The position numbers and the translations under genes were made by a program. From Methylobacterium currus (GTDB lineage: Bacteria > Pseudomonadota > Alphaproteobacteria > Rhizobiales > Beijerinckiaceae), in assembly GCF_003058325.1 (NCBI RefSeq), contig NZ_CP028844.1, positions 62,001 through 126,000 of the forward strand: a stretch of DNA of 64,000 nt. Reading direction: 5' to 3'. The notes beneath the pieces are model-generated. The model was given only the letters and a program-made list of their open reading frames with translations, did no database searches and was not told the DNA's origin. Shown piece by piece: positions 18,054 to 28,451 of this stretch. Position 1 is the stretch's first letter; each line of letters opens with the position of its first letter.

Positions 18054-18914
18054 ATGCTCGCCTCGATCCTGGCCTCGGGCCTCGCCGTCGGCGCGATCTA
18101 CGCGCTGATCGGCATCACCTACAACACGATGTTCTCGACCTCCCGGGTGATGAGCTTCACCGCCGGCCAGCTCGGGATGCTCGGCGGCGTGCTCGGCTCG
18201 CTGTTCACGTTGCGCCTCGGGCTGCCCTGGCCGCTCGGGCTCCTGCTCACCCTTGCCTGCGGGGCGCTCGTCGGCATCGTCACCGAGTTCGTGGCGGTGC
18301 GCCCGGTGCTCAAAAGCCTCGACCAGCACCTCTACGTGCTCTCGACGCTCGCTCTGGCGCTGATGATCCAGCAGGTCACGGCGATCGGCTGGAGCACCGA
18401 GCCGCAGCCCTTCCCGCGGCTCCTCGGGGGCTTTGCGGAGAACATCCTCGACGAGAAGTTCTGGCTGCCGGTTGCCGCCTGCCTGATCGTGGTCCTGGGC
18501 CTCGAACTCCTCTACCGCCGCACGCTGCTCGGCCATGCCTTCCTGGCGGTGGCAGAGGACAACTTCGCGGCGCGCGCGCTCGGCCTGCCCGAGCGGCGCC
18601 TGCGGGTGATGAGCTACGCGCTGGCCGGCGGCATCGGGGCGCTCGCTGGCTATGCCGGCGGCGAGTTGCTGCTCGCCTTCTTCGCCAACGGGCCGCATCT
18701 CAACTTCTACGGCTTCATCCCGGTGGCGCTCGGGGGGCTGGGCAACAACCGCGGCGCGCTCGTCGGCGGCCTCGTCCTCGGGCTGTTTCAGCAGACCGCG
18801 AACTTCGTCGTCGGCGGCATCTTCGCGTCGGTGGCGGTCTTCACCCTGTTCATCGTCGTGCTGCTGGCCGCTCCCCAAGGGCTCCTCGGCTCGGGCCAAG
18901 CGAGGCGCGTATGA
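18054..18914 (+). CDS. livH: Branched-chain amino acid-type ABC permease LivH
   Basis: A 286-residue inner-membrane permease with about eight helices. It begins 'LASILASGLAVGAIYALIGITYN', the usual LivH N-terminus, and contains 'VMSYALAGGIGALAGYAGG' and 'FIPVALGGLGNNRGALVGGLVLG', the cytoplasmic coupling region. A GGAGGGAG site precedes the ATG. Its stop codon overlaps the start of the fused permease-ATPase gene (ATGA). Confidence 0.93.
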   Translation: MLASILASGLAVGAIYALIGITYNTMFSTSRVMSFTAGQLGMLGGVLGSLFTLRLGLPWPLGLLLTLACGALVGIVTEFVAVRPVLKSLDQHLYVLSTLALALMIQQVTAIGWSTEPQPFPRLLGGFAENILDEKFWLPVAACLIVVLGLELLYRRTLLGHAFLAVAEDNFAARALGLPERRLRVMSYALAGGIGALAGYAGGELLLAFFANGPHLNFYGFIPVALGGLGNNRGALVGGLVLGLFQQTANFVVGGIFASVAVFTLFIVVLLAAPQGLLGSGQARRV

Positions 18915-20696
18915 GTGTTCCTTCCGCCGTCGCGGCCTCGGAAAGCCCCGCCCGCGACCGTACGGGCGCGCGCCTCGCGGCGGCCGCGCCCTTCCTGCTC
19001 ATCCTGGGCCTGGCGCTCGTCGTCCCGCTCTTCGGCAACGATTACTGGACGCTGATCGCCACGCGGGCGGCGATCTACTGGATCCTGGTCTCGGGCCTCA
19101 ACCTCGTCGTCGGCTTCGCCGGGCAGCTCGCCATCGGGTACGTGGCCCTCCTGCTGGTCGGCGCCTACACCACCAGCGTGCTCGCGGCCGGCACCGTCCT
19201 GCCGGCCTTTCCGGTCGTCGTGGCGCTCGCCTGCGCTGGGCTGGTCGGGGCTCTGGTCGGGGTGATCGTCGGCCTGCCGGCCCTGCGGCTGCGCACCTTC
19301 TACTTCGCCATGACGACGTTGGGCTTCGCCACCATCGTCACGCAGATCGCTTTGGCCTGGCAGGACGTGACCGGCGGCGGCATCGGCATCACCGGGCCGG
19401 AGATGCCGGCGCCGTTCGATTCGCGTCTCGGCTTCTACGCCCTGTGCCTCGCGGGCGCGGTCTTATGCACCTGGATGACGCTGAACGTCGCGGGCAGCCG
19501 CTACGGCCGGGCCCTGGTGGCGGTCCGCGACGCCGAGGTGGCGGCCGAAGCCGTCGGCATCTCGAAGCCCCGCCTCCTCGTCGCGGTGTTCCTGTTCGCC
19601 GGCTGCGTCGCCGCGATCGCCGGGGGGCTGTTCGCCTCGCTCCAGACCTACATCACGCCGGACGCCTTCACGTTCGATCTCTCGCTCCTGTTCTTCATCG
19701 CGGTGCTGATCGGCGGGCGCGGCTCGGTGCTGGGCCCTCTGATCGGCACGGTTCTGCTCACCATCCTGCCGGAGGTGGCGGCTCCCCTCGCGGCCTGGTC
19801 GACCTTCCTCTACGCGTTCCTCCTCCTCGTCATCGTGGTGGCGCTGCCCGGCGGCATCGCCGACCTCCTCGACCGCAGCCAGCGCCGGCCGCTGCCGGCC
19901 GAGCGTCACATCGCCCCGCGCCAGGCCGCCCTCCAGGAGCTCGCGGCGGGCGCCGCGACGCGTGAGCCGATCACGCTCGCGGGCGTGCGCCTGAGCTTCG
20001 GCGCCGTGAAGGCGATCGACGGGCTCGACCTGACCCTGCGGCCCGGCGGCGTTCACGGCCTCATCGGCCCGAACGGCTCCGGGAAAACCACGACGCTGAA
20101 CGTCATCTCAGGGTACTACCGGCCGCAACAGGGGCAGGTGATGCTGGGCAGCCGGTCGCTGCTCTCCGAGGCGCGGGAGGCGCGCGCGCTGCTTCGCATC
20201 GCCCGCACCTTCCAGACCCCGCGGATCGTGGCTGAGGCCACCGTCATCGAGAACGTCATGCTGGGCGGCAGCGTCGCGGGGCGCGCCACCCTGGCGGAGG
20301 CGTTGCTCTCGCTGAAGCGCCACCGCGAGGACGAGCGGTCCTTGCGGGACGCGGCCCGCCTCGCCCTCCGGGCGGTCGGGCTCGACGGCCTCGACGACGT
20401 GCGGGCCGGGCGGCTCCAGCACAGCGAGTTGCGCTTCCTCGAGATCGCCCGCGCGTTGATGCTGCGCCCGGCCTTCCTGCTCCTCGACGAGCCGGCGGCG
20501 GGCCTCTCGTCGATCGAGATCCAGCGCCTCGGCGGGCTGATCCGGGCGGTGGCGGATGCCGGGATCGGCGTGCTCCTCGTCGAGCACCACGCCGACCTCA
20601 TCTTCGCGATCTGCGACGAGGTCACGGTGCTCAATCTCGGTCGAGTCCTGGCCTCGGGAACACCTGCGGAGATCCGCAGCCACAGGGAGGTGGTCA

Positions 20697-20716
<20 letters not shown>
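18911..20716 (+). CDS. Fused LivM permease and LivG ATPase
   Basis: A 601-residue fusion. Residues about 25-325 are a LivM permease ('GLNLVVGFAGQLAIGYVALLLVGAYT', split across helices 2-3; 'FIAVLIGGRGSVLGPLIGT'), and about 350-601 an ABC ATPase of the LivG type. Walker A is 'GPNGSGKTTT' near 387 and Walker B 'LLLDEPAAGLSS' near 523. The signature loop reads 'RLQHSELRFLEIARAL', a marked departure from LSGGQ or the YGxQRR form usual in LivG. Its partner LivF has a standard signature. A similar fusion occurs at 28452-30251. Confidence 0.93.
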
Positions 20717-21449
<733 letters not shown>

Positions 21450-21484
21450 GGGTTTTGGCAGGCGGACCGGCCTGCCGCCCCCGC

Positions 21485-21531
21485 CGTCATCGCCTCAATC
21501 CCGCAGGCGGTGCGAAGCTGAGGCGATGACG
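21485..21531. terminator. Long inverted repeat between convergent genes, possible bidirectional terminator
   Basis: Perfect 13-bp arms (CGTCATCGCCTCA at 21485-21497, complement at 21519-21531) enclose a 21-nt loop in the 138-bp gap between livF (plus) and the flavoprotein gene (minus). No T-run follows on either strand, so intrinsic termination is uncertain. A second short stem, GGCAGGC/GCCTGCC, lies just upstream. Confidence 0.4.
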
Positions 21532-21587
21532 CGGGGTGCGGTCGGCATGTACGTCGGATCGACCGAACCCGCCGATCAGTCAGGCGC

Positions 21588-23315
21588 TCAGGCGGCATCC
21601 GGCCGGGCCGGCGCGTCGGCCGCCGCTGCCCCGGCGAGGTGGCGCCCGGCAATGTAGCCGAAGGTGAGCGCCGGCCCGAGCGTGATGCCGCCGCCCGGAT
21701 AATTGCCGCCCATGATGCTCGCCATGTCGTTGCCGGCCGCGTAGAGGCCCGGGATCGGACGGCCCTGCCCGTCGAGGACGCGGGCATGGCCGTCGGACTT
21801 GAGACCCGCGAATGTGCCGAGGTCGCCCACCACCACCTCGACGGCGTAGAAGGGGCCGGTCGCGATCGGCGCGAGGCACGGATTGGGCGTGAATTCCGGG
21901 TCGCCGTTGAAGCGGTTATAGGCGGTCGAGCCCTTGCCGAAGGCCTTGTCCTCGCCGGTCCGGACGTCGCGGTTCCAGGCGGCGACCGTGTCCTCCAGCC
22001 CCGCCGGGTCGATCCCGGCGTTGCGGGCCAGCTCCGCGACGGTCCGGCCGGTCTTCAGGTAGCCGGAGCGGACGTTCGGCCCGACCGGCACCGGGAAGGG
22101 TTTGACGAAGCCGAGGCCGAAGCGCTTCAGGAACGGCTTGTCGACGACCAGGAAGGCACGGGCCGCCGCTCCCGGTGCCTTCGCGGCGAACAGGGCCTGC
22201 ACGAAGTCGTGGTAGGAATTGGCCTCGTTCACGAAGCGCCGGCCGTTCGGCAAAACGGCGATCAGCCCGGGCTTGGCGCGGTCGATGAAGTGCGGAAAGA
22301 CGCCGAAGCCGCCGCCCTTGCGCGGCACGCGCGACACCGGCACCCAGGCGGCGGCGTTGGGATAGCTGTCCTCGACGACGGCCCCGGCTTCCTCGCCGAG
22401 GCGCAGGCCGTCGCCGGTATTGCCGGCGGGCGCCGGCGAGACATGGCCGTCATCGTCCCGGTCATGCGGGAAGAAGGCCTGGCGGCGCGCCTTGTCCTGC
22501 GGGAAGCCGCCGGCGGCCAGCACGACGCCGCGCCGGGTGCGGACCGTCACGGTCCCGCCGTCCTTGCCGATCGTCGCGCCGCGGACCGCGCCGTCCTCGA
22601 CGATCAGCCCGGTCGCCGGCGCCCTGGTCCAGACGTCGACGCCGAGATCGAGAGCGCTGCGGAAGAGGCGGGCCGCCAGCGCGTTGCCGTTCGTCAGCAG
22701 CATGCCGCGCCCGCTCTTGAGGAGGTCGCGGGCATGGGAGGCGAGGCGTCCGCCGACATAGAGGGCGGAGGCGAGCGAGCGCGTCACGTTGAAGAAGTGC
22801 TTCAGCTCGGGGCCGGAGCCGATCATCAGGCCGACGAAGGTCAGTTCCGGCAGCGGCGGGCGCAGCCGCTTCAGCTCGTCCCCGAGGTCCTCGCCGCGGA
22901 AGTTCCGCGCCTTGATCGAGCGCCCGCCGGAGCGCCCGCCCGGCGCCGTCGGATGGTAGTCGGAGAAGGCCGAGGCCGCCTCGAAGGTGACGGCCGTCCG
23001 GGTCTCGAAGAAGTCGACCGCCTCCGGGCCGTTCGCCAGGAAGGCGTCGACGCAGTCCGCGTTGAAGTGGTTGCCGGCCTCGTGGCGCAGGTAGGTGCGG
23101 GCCGCCTCGATGCTGTCCTGGATGCCGTCGCGCCGCGAGACGGAATTGTTGGGCACCCACAGGAAGCCGCCCGAATAGGCGGTGGTGCCGCCGACGAACT
23201 CCGCCTTCTCGGCCAGGATCACGGAGAGCCCGTGCGACGCGGCCGTGACCGCCGCCGCGAAGCCGCCGGCTCCGGAGCCGACGACGAGGACGTCGCATTC
23301 CACTGTCTTGCTCAT
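21588..23315 (-). CDS. FAD-dependent dehydrogenase, 3-ketosteroid dehydrogenase-like (FAD_binding_2)
   Basis: A 575-residue flavoprotein. The Rossmann motif 'DVLVVGSGAGGFAAAVTAA' is at residues 8-26 and 'VGGTTAYSGGFLWVPNN' at 41-57. The C-terminal FAD contact is 'GLYAAGNDMASIMGGNYPG'. This layout is that of KstD-like enzymes, which introduce a double bond next to a ketone, and of fumarate-reductase-type flavoproteins. The ATG giving MSKTVEC was chosen because GAGGCGG lies 4-5 bp upstream, right behind the stop of the old yellow enzyme gene. Together these suggest desaturation or reduction of an alicyclic ketone; the substrate is unknown. Confidence 0.88.
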   Translation of the reverse strand: MSKTVECDVLVVGSGAGGFAAAVTAASHGLSVILAEKAEFVGGTTAYSGGFLWVPNNSVSRRDGIQDSIEAARTYLRHEAGNHFNADCVDAFLANGPEAVDFFETRTAVTFEAASAFSDYHPTAPGGRSGGRSIKARNFRGEDLGDELKRLRPPLPELTFVGLMIGSGPELKHFFNVTRSLASALYVGGRLASHARDLLKSGRGMLLTNGNALAARLFRSALDLGVDVWTRAPATGLIVEDGAVRGATIGKDGGTVTVRTRRGVVLAAGGFPQDKARRQAFFPHDRDDDGHVSPAPAGNTGDGLRLGEEAGAVVEDSYPNAAAWVPVSRVPRKGGGFGVFPHFIDRAKPGLIAVLPNGRRFVNEANSYHDFVQALFAAKAPGAAARAFLVVDKPFLKRFGLGFVKPFPVPVGPNVRSGYLKTGRTVAELARNAGIDPAGLEDTVAAWNRDVRTGEDKAFGKGSTAYNRFNGDPEFTPNPCLAPIATGPFYAVEVVVGDLGTFAGLKSDGHARVLDGQGRPIPGLYAAGNDMASIMGGNYPGGGITLGPALTFGYIAGRHLAGAAAADAPARPDAA

Positions 23316-23323
23316 CGTCCGCC

Positions 23324-24559
23324 TCATAGGGTCGTCGAAGGGGAGGGCGCGCGCAGGGCGCGGCGGCGGTCGCGCAGGAGCGGCCCCATCGCCTCGTCGC
23401 GCTTGGCCAGCCAGGCGCCGTGCCGGACCGGCCAGCCGGCATAGTTGGGGGGAAGGCCGAGATCCTCGGCGGCGCGGCGCGGCCAGTACGGGTCCGCGAG
23501 GGCGGCCCGCCCGACCGCCACGAGGTCGGCGGCGCCGGAACGCAGGATGTCCTCGGCCTGGGGACCGTCGACGATCATCCCGACGGCCTGGGTGACGACC
23601 CCCGCCTCCTGCCGGATCCGCCCGGCATACCCGACCTGGAAGCCGAGCCCGCGCGGCACCGTGATCCGCCGCGTCTCCTCGCTCAAGCCCCCCGACGAGA
23701 CGTCGACCACGTCGACTCCCGCCGATGTCAGAGCGCGCGCGAGGGCGACGGAATCGTCGAGGTCCCAGCTGTCCGCGGCGCCGTCCACCGCCGAGATGCG
23801 GCAGAACAGCGGACGCGCCGCGGGCCACTCCGCCCGCACGCGCGCGGCGATGGCGAGCGGCAGCCGCATGCGGTTCTCGCGCGGGCCGCCGAAGGCGTCC
23901 CGGCGCCGGTTGGCCAGCGGCGAGAGGAAGCTCGTGGCGAGGTAGCCGTGCCCGAAATGCAGCTCGACGACGTCGAAGCCGGCCGCGACCGCCCGTCGTG
24001 TCGCCGCCGCGAAGTCCTCGATCACCGCGGCGATCCCGGCCTCGTCGAGGGCGTCTGGCACCGTCCATCCGGGCCCCGCCGCGACCGGGCTCGGCCCCAG
24101 CCTGCGCATTCCGTGGGCGTCGAGCTCGGCCTGGCTGAAGGCGTGGCCGCCCTCCCAGAGGGCGTGGCTTCCGGCCTTGCGGCCCGCATGGGCGAGCTGC
24201 ACGCCGATCAGGCCGCCCTGGCCGTGGACGAAGTCGACGACCCGGGCGAGGGGGGCGACCTGGGCGTCGGACCAGAGCCCGAGATCCTTGAGCCCGATCC
24301 GGCCGTGCGGCGAGACCGCCGTGCCCTCGGTCAGGATCAGCCCGGCCCCGCCGAGGGCGAACTTGCCGAGATGGACGAGGTGCCAGTCGGTGGCACGGCC
24401 GTCCTCGGCGGCGTGCTGGCACATCGGCGAGATGACGACGCGGTTGGGCAGCACCAGGTCGCGCAGCCGCAGCGGCGAGAACAGCAGCGGCCGGTCCGGC
24501 TCGTTGGCGCCTCTCTGGGCGGGTTGCTGGGCAGGTTGCCGGGCGGGCTCGTCAGACAA
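23324..24559 (-). CDS. NADH:flavin oxidoreductase, old yellow enzyme (YqjM-like)
   Basis: A 411-residue FMN TIM-barrel enzyme. The N-terminal 'FSPLRLRDLVLPNRVVISPMCQ' includes C47, as in thermophilic-like (YqjM) enzymes. The active-site region is 'ELHFGHGYLATSFLSPLANRR' in three pieces, with the second His kept and a Gly in the HxxH motif. 'LVAVGRAALADPYWP' near the end binds the FMN phosphate. The likely role is reduction of an activated C=C. I chose the TTG at 24559, which overlaps the stop of the EthD gene; no in-frame ATG lies at a sensible position. Confidence 0.88.
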   Translation of the reverse strand: MSDEPARQPAQQPAQRGANEPDRPLLFSPLRLRDLVLPNRVVISPMCQHAAEDGRATDWHLVHLGKFALGGAGLILTEGTAVSPHGRIGLKDLGLWSDAQVAPLARVVDFVHGQGGLIGVQLAHAGRKAGSHALWEGGHAFSQAELDAHGMRRLGPSPVAAGPGWTVPDALDEAGIAAVIEDFAAATRRAVAAGFDVVELHFGHGYLATSFLSPLANRRRDAFGGPRENRMRLPLAIAARVRAEWPAARPLFCRISAVDGAADSWDLDDSVALARALTSAGVDVVDVSSGGLSEETRRITVPRGLGFQVGYAGRIRQEAGVVTQAVGMIVDGPQAEDILRSGAADLVAVGRAALADPYWPRRAAEDLGLPPNYAGWPVRHGAWLAKRDEAMGPLLRDRRRALRAPSPSTTL

Positions 24560-25241
24560 CGGCGTGGACCTCGACCAGGAATGGCGTGATCTCGGCAATG
24601 AAGCTTTGCGCATGCGCCTGCGAGCGCATGGCCGCCGCGTCGGCGAAGGAGGCCTGGAGCGCCGCCTCGTCGGCAAACCACATCTCGACGATGCCGTCGG
24701 CCGGGACGGCGTCGTAGCCCGCCGGGCGGCCGGGCGGGGCCTGGCGCGAGAGGATCAGGTTCTGCCGGTAGCCGAGCAGCGTCGGGAAGGCGCGCACGAG
24801 GTCGCCGTGGACCTCGAACCACGCGTGCCGGAACTGCTCCGGCGTGAGGTGCGCCGGCCGCGTCAGGAACGACATCCGCTTGATCCAGCGGGGCGTCGAG
24901 GGATCGAACGGCACGACACTCCGCTGCTCGACCGTGACGATCCGGGTCTCGGCCAGGAATGCGGCTTCGTCCGCCCGGGTCGGCGGGTAGGCGGGCGAGT
25001 CGATCGCCGCCCGCATGGCCGCCTCGGACTCGAACCAGAGTTCCGAGATGCCGTCGATGTCCCACCTGCCGCGGGCGTGGTCGATGCCGAGCTGGCGGCG
25101 GTCGACGACATGGTTCTGGTGATAGGCGACGAGGCCCGGAAGCCGGGCGGCGAGCGGACCGTGCACGTCCCGCCAGTGGCGGCGGAAGGCGTCGGGCGAC
25201 AGGTCGGGCCGGCGCCGGAGCAGGCCCATGCGGACGAACAT
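24552..25241 (-). CDS. Tandem EthD-domain protein
   Basis: A 229-residue protein made of two EthD (dimeric alpha/beta-barrel) repeats. Repeat 1 spans about residues 1-110 ('MGLLRRRPDLSPDAFRRHW', 'HGPLAARLPGL', 'ISELWFES'), and repeat 2 about 118-225 ('MSFLTRPAHLTPEQFRHAW', 'HGDLVRAFPTL', 'IVEMWFAD'). EthD proteins accompany ring-degrading systems, and related small barrels act as cyclases, isomerases or monooxygenases. Fusion of two copies makes an internal pseudo-dimer. The gene sits between an SDR and an old yellow enzyme gene in one operon. Confidence 0.87.
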   Translation of the reverse strand: MFVRMGLLRRRPDLSPDAFRRHWRDVHGPLAARLPGLVAYHQNHVVDRRQLGIDHARGRWDIDGISELWFESEAAMRAAIDSPAYPPTRADEAAFLAETRIVTVEQRSVVPFDPSTPRWIKRMSFLTRPAHLTPEQFRHAWFEVHGDLVRAFPTLLGYRQNLILSRQAPPGRPAGYDAVPADGIVEMWFADEAALQASFADAAAMRSQAHAQSFIAEITPFLVEVHAVV

Positions 25242-25254
25242 GCCGGGCCTCGCG

Positions 25255-26004
25255 TCAGAGGGCCAGATAGCCGCCGTCGACGACGAGCGTCGTCCCGGTG
25301 ACGTAGCTGGACATGGACGAGGCCAGGAACACGACCGGGCCGACGAGTTCCTCCGGCTCGCCGTAGCGGCCCATCGGGATACGGGCGAGGAAGCGCTCCG
25401 AGCGCTCCGGGTTGAGGCGCGTCGCCTCGGTCATCGGCGTCGCGATGGTGCCGGGGGCGATGGCGTTGACCCGGATCCCCTCGGGCGCGAGCTCGTGCGC
25501 GAGGCTCTGGGTCAGGGCCCGCAGGCCCGCCTTCGAGACCGGGTAGCTCACCGAGGTCGCGGTCGAGACGAACGAGGCGATCGACGCGATGTTGACGACC
25601 GTTCCCTTGGTCCGGCGCAACGCGGCGAGGAACGCCACCGTGACGTTGAGCGCGCCGGTGAGGTTGACGTCGATCGCCGCCTGCCAGTGGCGTGCGAGAT
25701 CCGGGCTGTCGATGGGGTGCCGCGGGCAGATCCCCGCATTGTTGACGATGATCGAGACGTCGCGCGCCGACGCGTCGAGCGAGGCCGCGAGGCGTTCGGC
25801 CGCCGCCTTGTCGGCGACGTCGAGGGCGTGGGCCTCGGCCCGGCCGCCGGCCTCGACGATCGCGCGGGCCGTCCTGTCGGCGGCGGCGTGGTCGATGTCG
25901 GTGCAGACGAGCGCGGCGCCCTCCTGCGCGAGGCCGCGGGCGATGGCCGCGCCATTGCCCTGTCCGGCGCCGGTCACCAGCGCGGTCCGTCCCTCCAGCA
26001 GCAT
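25255..26004 (-). CDS. SDR-family NAD(P)-dependent oxidoreductase
   Basis: A 249-residue classical short-chain dehydrogenase. It has the cofactor motif 'TGAGQGNG' (11-18), 'NNAG', a catalytic Ser-Tyr-Lys in '...SVSYPVSKAG', and the C-terminal 'GTTLVVDGGYLAL'. D38 in 'CTDID' after the second strand suggests preference for NAD. It is the first gene of the minus-strand operon and probably oxidises a hydroxyl to the ketone used by the flavoenzymes that follow. Confidence 0.9.
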   Translation of the reverse strand: MLLEGRTALVTGAGQGNGAAIARGLAQEGAALVCTDIDHAAADRTARAIVEAGGRAEAHALDVADKAAAERLAASLDASARDVSIIVNNAGICPRHPIDSPDLARHWQAAIDVNLTGALNVTVAFLAALRRTKGTVVNIASIASFVSTATSVSYPVSKAGLRALTQSLAHELAPEGIRVNAIAPGTIATPMTEATRLNPERSERFLARIPMGRYGEPEELVGPVVFLASSMSSYVTGTTLVVDGGYLAL

Positions 26005-26085
26005 GCGTCGCCTCCCTGCGTCGCCACGTCGGGCCCCTTCGAGGGAGCCTCGTCATGCCTTGCTATCGCATATGACGATCGCGTT

Positions 26086-26111
26086 CGCAAGAAACGAATT
26101 TGTTTCTTGCG
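26086..26111. promoter_or_regulatory. 26-bp palindromic operator candidate between the SDR operon and the Liv operon
   Basis: Perfect 10-bp arms CGCAAGAAAC and GTTTCTTGCG with a 6-bp AT-rich centre (GAATTT). It lies in the 254-bp divergent region, 82 bp from the SDR start and about 148 bp from the binding-protein start. It is the only strong dyad there and could bind the IclR regulator encoded at 31321-32178. Confidence 0.6.
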
Positions 26112-26258
26112 TATCCGTTCGTGATCAGCTAACGTTTCCCCAATGGTTCGCTGCCCGGCCTGTGGTTCGGCGGCGGGCGACAAAAAGGGGCCGTGGCGGG
26201 GTGCGCCGCCTCGGCGGGACGGCTTGTCGGCCGCCTCATGCGCACCAGGGGAAGAAAC

Positions 26259-27485
26259 ATGACGCATTCCGGTCTCACCCGGCGTGGCCTGATGGGTGGC
26301 GCGCTCTCGCTCGGTCTGGCTGCTCCCCTGGTCGTCGGCGCGCCGCGCCGCGCCTGGAGCGCGGACGCGATCAAGATCGGCTTCAACGGCGATCTCTCGG
26401 CGTCGCCGTCGGCCCAGTCCGGGCGCGCCGCGGTCGTCGGCATCCAGGCCGCCCTGGAGGACCTGAACGGGAAGGGCGGGGTGCTCGGCCGCAAGATCGA
26501 TCTGGTGATCCGCGACGACCTCTCGCAGCCGCCGAAGTCGATCCAGAACATGAGCGACCTCATCGACAACGAGAAGGTCGTCGCGGTGCTCGGCCCGACC
26601 AATTCGGGCAATGCGCTCGCCTGGAAGCAGATCCCCAACCAGAAGCGCATCCCGGTGATGGGCTGCATCGGCTCGGCGAGCGACATCACCAAGCCGATGA
26701 GCGCCCATGCGGACAACTACATGTTCCGCGTCGGCAGCGTCGACCGCTTCCAGGTCGTCGCCGTCGTCGCCTATGCCAGGAAGAACCCGGCCACGAAGAA
26801 GGTCGGGCTGCTCACCGAGACGACCGGCTACGGGCAGAGCGGCCTCAAGGACCTCGTGGAGGTCACGAAGATCCAGGGCATCGTGCCGGTGGCGAGCGAG
26901 AAGCTCGGGGTCAACGACACCGACATGACGTCGCAGCTCGCCAAGCTGAAGAATGCCGAGGTCGACACCGTGCTGCTCTGGGCGCAGGGCACGCCGATCG
27001 GGCAGGTGATGCGGAGCATGGACAAGATCGGCTACTTCCCGACCGTCCTGACGAGCTGGGCCGCCGACAACCTGAGCTTCCTCAATGCGGCCGGGCCGGC
27101 CCTGGCCGAGAAGCCGATCTTCCTGCGCACCGTCTCCGAGGCGCGCTCAGCCCGCCAGCAAGCCTTCTTCGACCGCATCCGGCCGAAGCTCGACGCCGAT
27201 TCCGCCTTCTCCTTCGCGGTCCACGCCTATGACGGGACGATGCTGCTCGCCCGCGCCATGGCACAGGCCGGCGCGACCGACGGCGCGGCGTTGCGGAGCG
27301 CCCTCGAGGGGCTGAAGGAGCCTTACGAGGGCTACGCCAAGACCTACGCGCCGCCCTTCAGCAAGGAGAACCACGAAGGACTCGGCGCCGCCGACCAGCA
27401 CTGGACCTGCTGGCGCGGGGGCAGGCTCGCCGCCTTCGAGGATGCCGTCGTCGCCTCGCTCAAGCCCGAAGACTTCAAGGGCTAG
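26259..27485 (+). CDS. ABC transporter substrate-binding protein, branched-chain amino acid (LivK) type
   Basis: A 408-residue periplasmic binding protein with a Tat-type signal ('GLTRRGLMGGALSLGLA') and a probable cleavage before 'ADAIKIGFNGDLSASPSAQSG' in the mature start. 'LNGKGGVLGRKIDLVIRDD' and 'VAVLGPTNSGNALAW' are family blocks. The ATG has AGGGGAAG 5 bp upstream; an ORF extension further 5' is spurious. It leads a complete Liv operon and is divergent from the SDR/OYE/KstD-like operon, so the imported compound may be that operon's substrate. Confidence 0.93.
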   Translation: MTHSGLTRRGLMGGALSLGLAAPLVVGAPRRAWSADAIKIGFNGDLSASPSAQSGRAAVVGIQAALEDLNGKGGVLGRKIDLVIRDDLSQPPKSIQNMSDLIDNEKVVAVLGPTNSGNALAWKQIPNQKRIPVMGCIGSASDITKPMSAHADNYMFRVGSVDRFQVVAVVAYARKNPATKKVGLLTETTGYGQSGLKDLVEVTKIQGIVPVASEKLGVNDTDMTSQLAKLKNAEVDTVLLWAQGTPIGQVMRSMDKIGYFPTVLTSWAADNLSFLNAAGPALAEKPIFLRTVSEARSARQQAFFDRIRPKLDADSAFSFAVHAYDGTMLLARAMAQAGATDGAALRSALEGLKEPYEGYAKTYAPPFSKENHEGLGAADQHWTCWRGGRLAAFEDAVVASLKPEDFKG

Positions 27486-27517
27486 CCCAGGGAGTTCGCG
27501 CGCAGGGAGGTGCGGTG

Positions 27518-28447
27518 ATGACGACCCTCATCCAGGTCCTGGTGAGCGGGCTCGCGATCGGCGGCGTCTACGCCCTGATCGCCATGAGCTTCAGCATCAC
27601 CTTCACGACGACGAAGACGCTGAACTTCGCGCAGGGCGAGTTCGTCGCCGTGGGCGCGTTCCTCGGCGTCACGGTGCTCTACCTCCTGGCGCGGGCAGGC
27701 GGCGGGGAGGTCGGCTTCGCCTCCCTGCCGCCATGGGCCTCCGCCGGCCTGAACTACCCGGTGGCCGCCCTGGTCGCCGGCCTCGTGCTGGGGGCGCTGG
27801 GCCTGCTCCTGTTCGCGGTCGCGGTCCGTCCCTTCGCCGGCAAGGCGGGGATGAACTGGGTGATGAGCACGATCGGCTTCGGCATCATCGTGCAGAGCCT
27901 CGGCCTCGCGGTCTGGGGGCCGGCGCCGGTGAACGTGCCCTCGCCCTTCGGCGACGACGTGATCCGGATCGCCGGGGCCGGCATCCGGCCCCAGGAGATC
28001 CTGATCCTCGTCGTCGCCATCCTGCTGATGCTCGGGCTCGACCGGGCGATGCGCGGCACCCGGATCGGCAAGGCGATGCGGGCGGTGGCGGCCAATCCCC
28101 AGGCGGCCGCGCTGATGGGCATCAACGTGGCGGCGATGATGCTCGGGGCCTACGCGCTCTCGAGCCTGCTCGCCGGCATCGGCGGCCTCCTCGTCGCGCC
28201 GATCGCCTCGGCCTCGCTGTTCCTCGGCATGGGCATCGCGCTCAAGGCCTTCTCGGGCGCCATCGTGGGCGGCCTCGACAACCCGCGCGGCTGCATCGCC
28301 GGCGGCTTCGCACTGGGTCTCCTCGAATCCGGCGTCGCGCTGTGGAGCGCGGAGTGGCGCGAGATCGTGATCTTCCTCCTCATCATCGTCGTGCTGGCCG
28401 TGCGGCCGAACGGGCTCTTCGGGGCCCAGTCCCTCGACAAGGTCTGA
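27518..28447 (+). CDS. livH: Branched-chain amino acid-type ABC permease LivH
   Basis: A 309-residue membrane permease beginning 'LIQVLVSGLAIGGVYALIAMSF', with 'LNFAQGEFVAVGAFLG' and the coupling region 'ALKAFSGAIVGGLDNPRGCIAGG'. The ATG at 27518 has AGGGAGG 7 bp upstream; the GTG just before it is too close to that site. It is followed after 4 bp by the fused permease-ATPase gene. Confidence 0.92.
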   Translation: MTTLIQVLVSGLAIGGVYALIAMSFSITFTTTKTLNFAQGEFVAVGAFLGVTVLYLLARAGGGEVGFASLPPWASAGLNYPVAALVAGLVLGALGLLLFAVAVRPFAGKAGMNWVMSTIGFGIIVQSLGLAVWGPAPVNVPSPFGDDVIRIAGAGIRPQEILILVVAILLMLGLDRAMRGTRIGKAMRAVAANPQAAALMGINVAAMMLGAYALSSLLAGIGGLLVAPIASASLFLGMGIALKAFSGAIVGGLDNPRGCIAGGFALGLLESGVALWSAEWREIVIFLLIIVVLAVRPNGLFGAQSLDKV

Positions 28448-28451
28448 TCCC

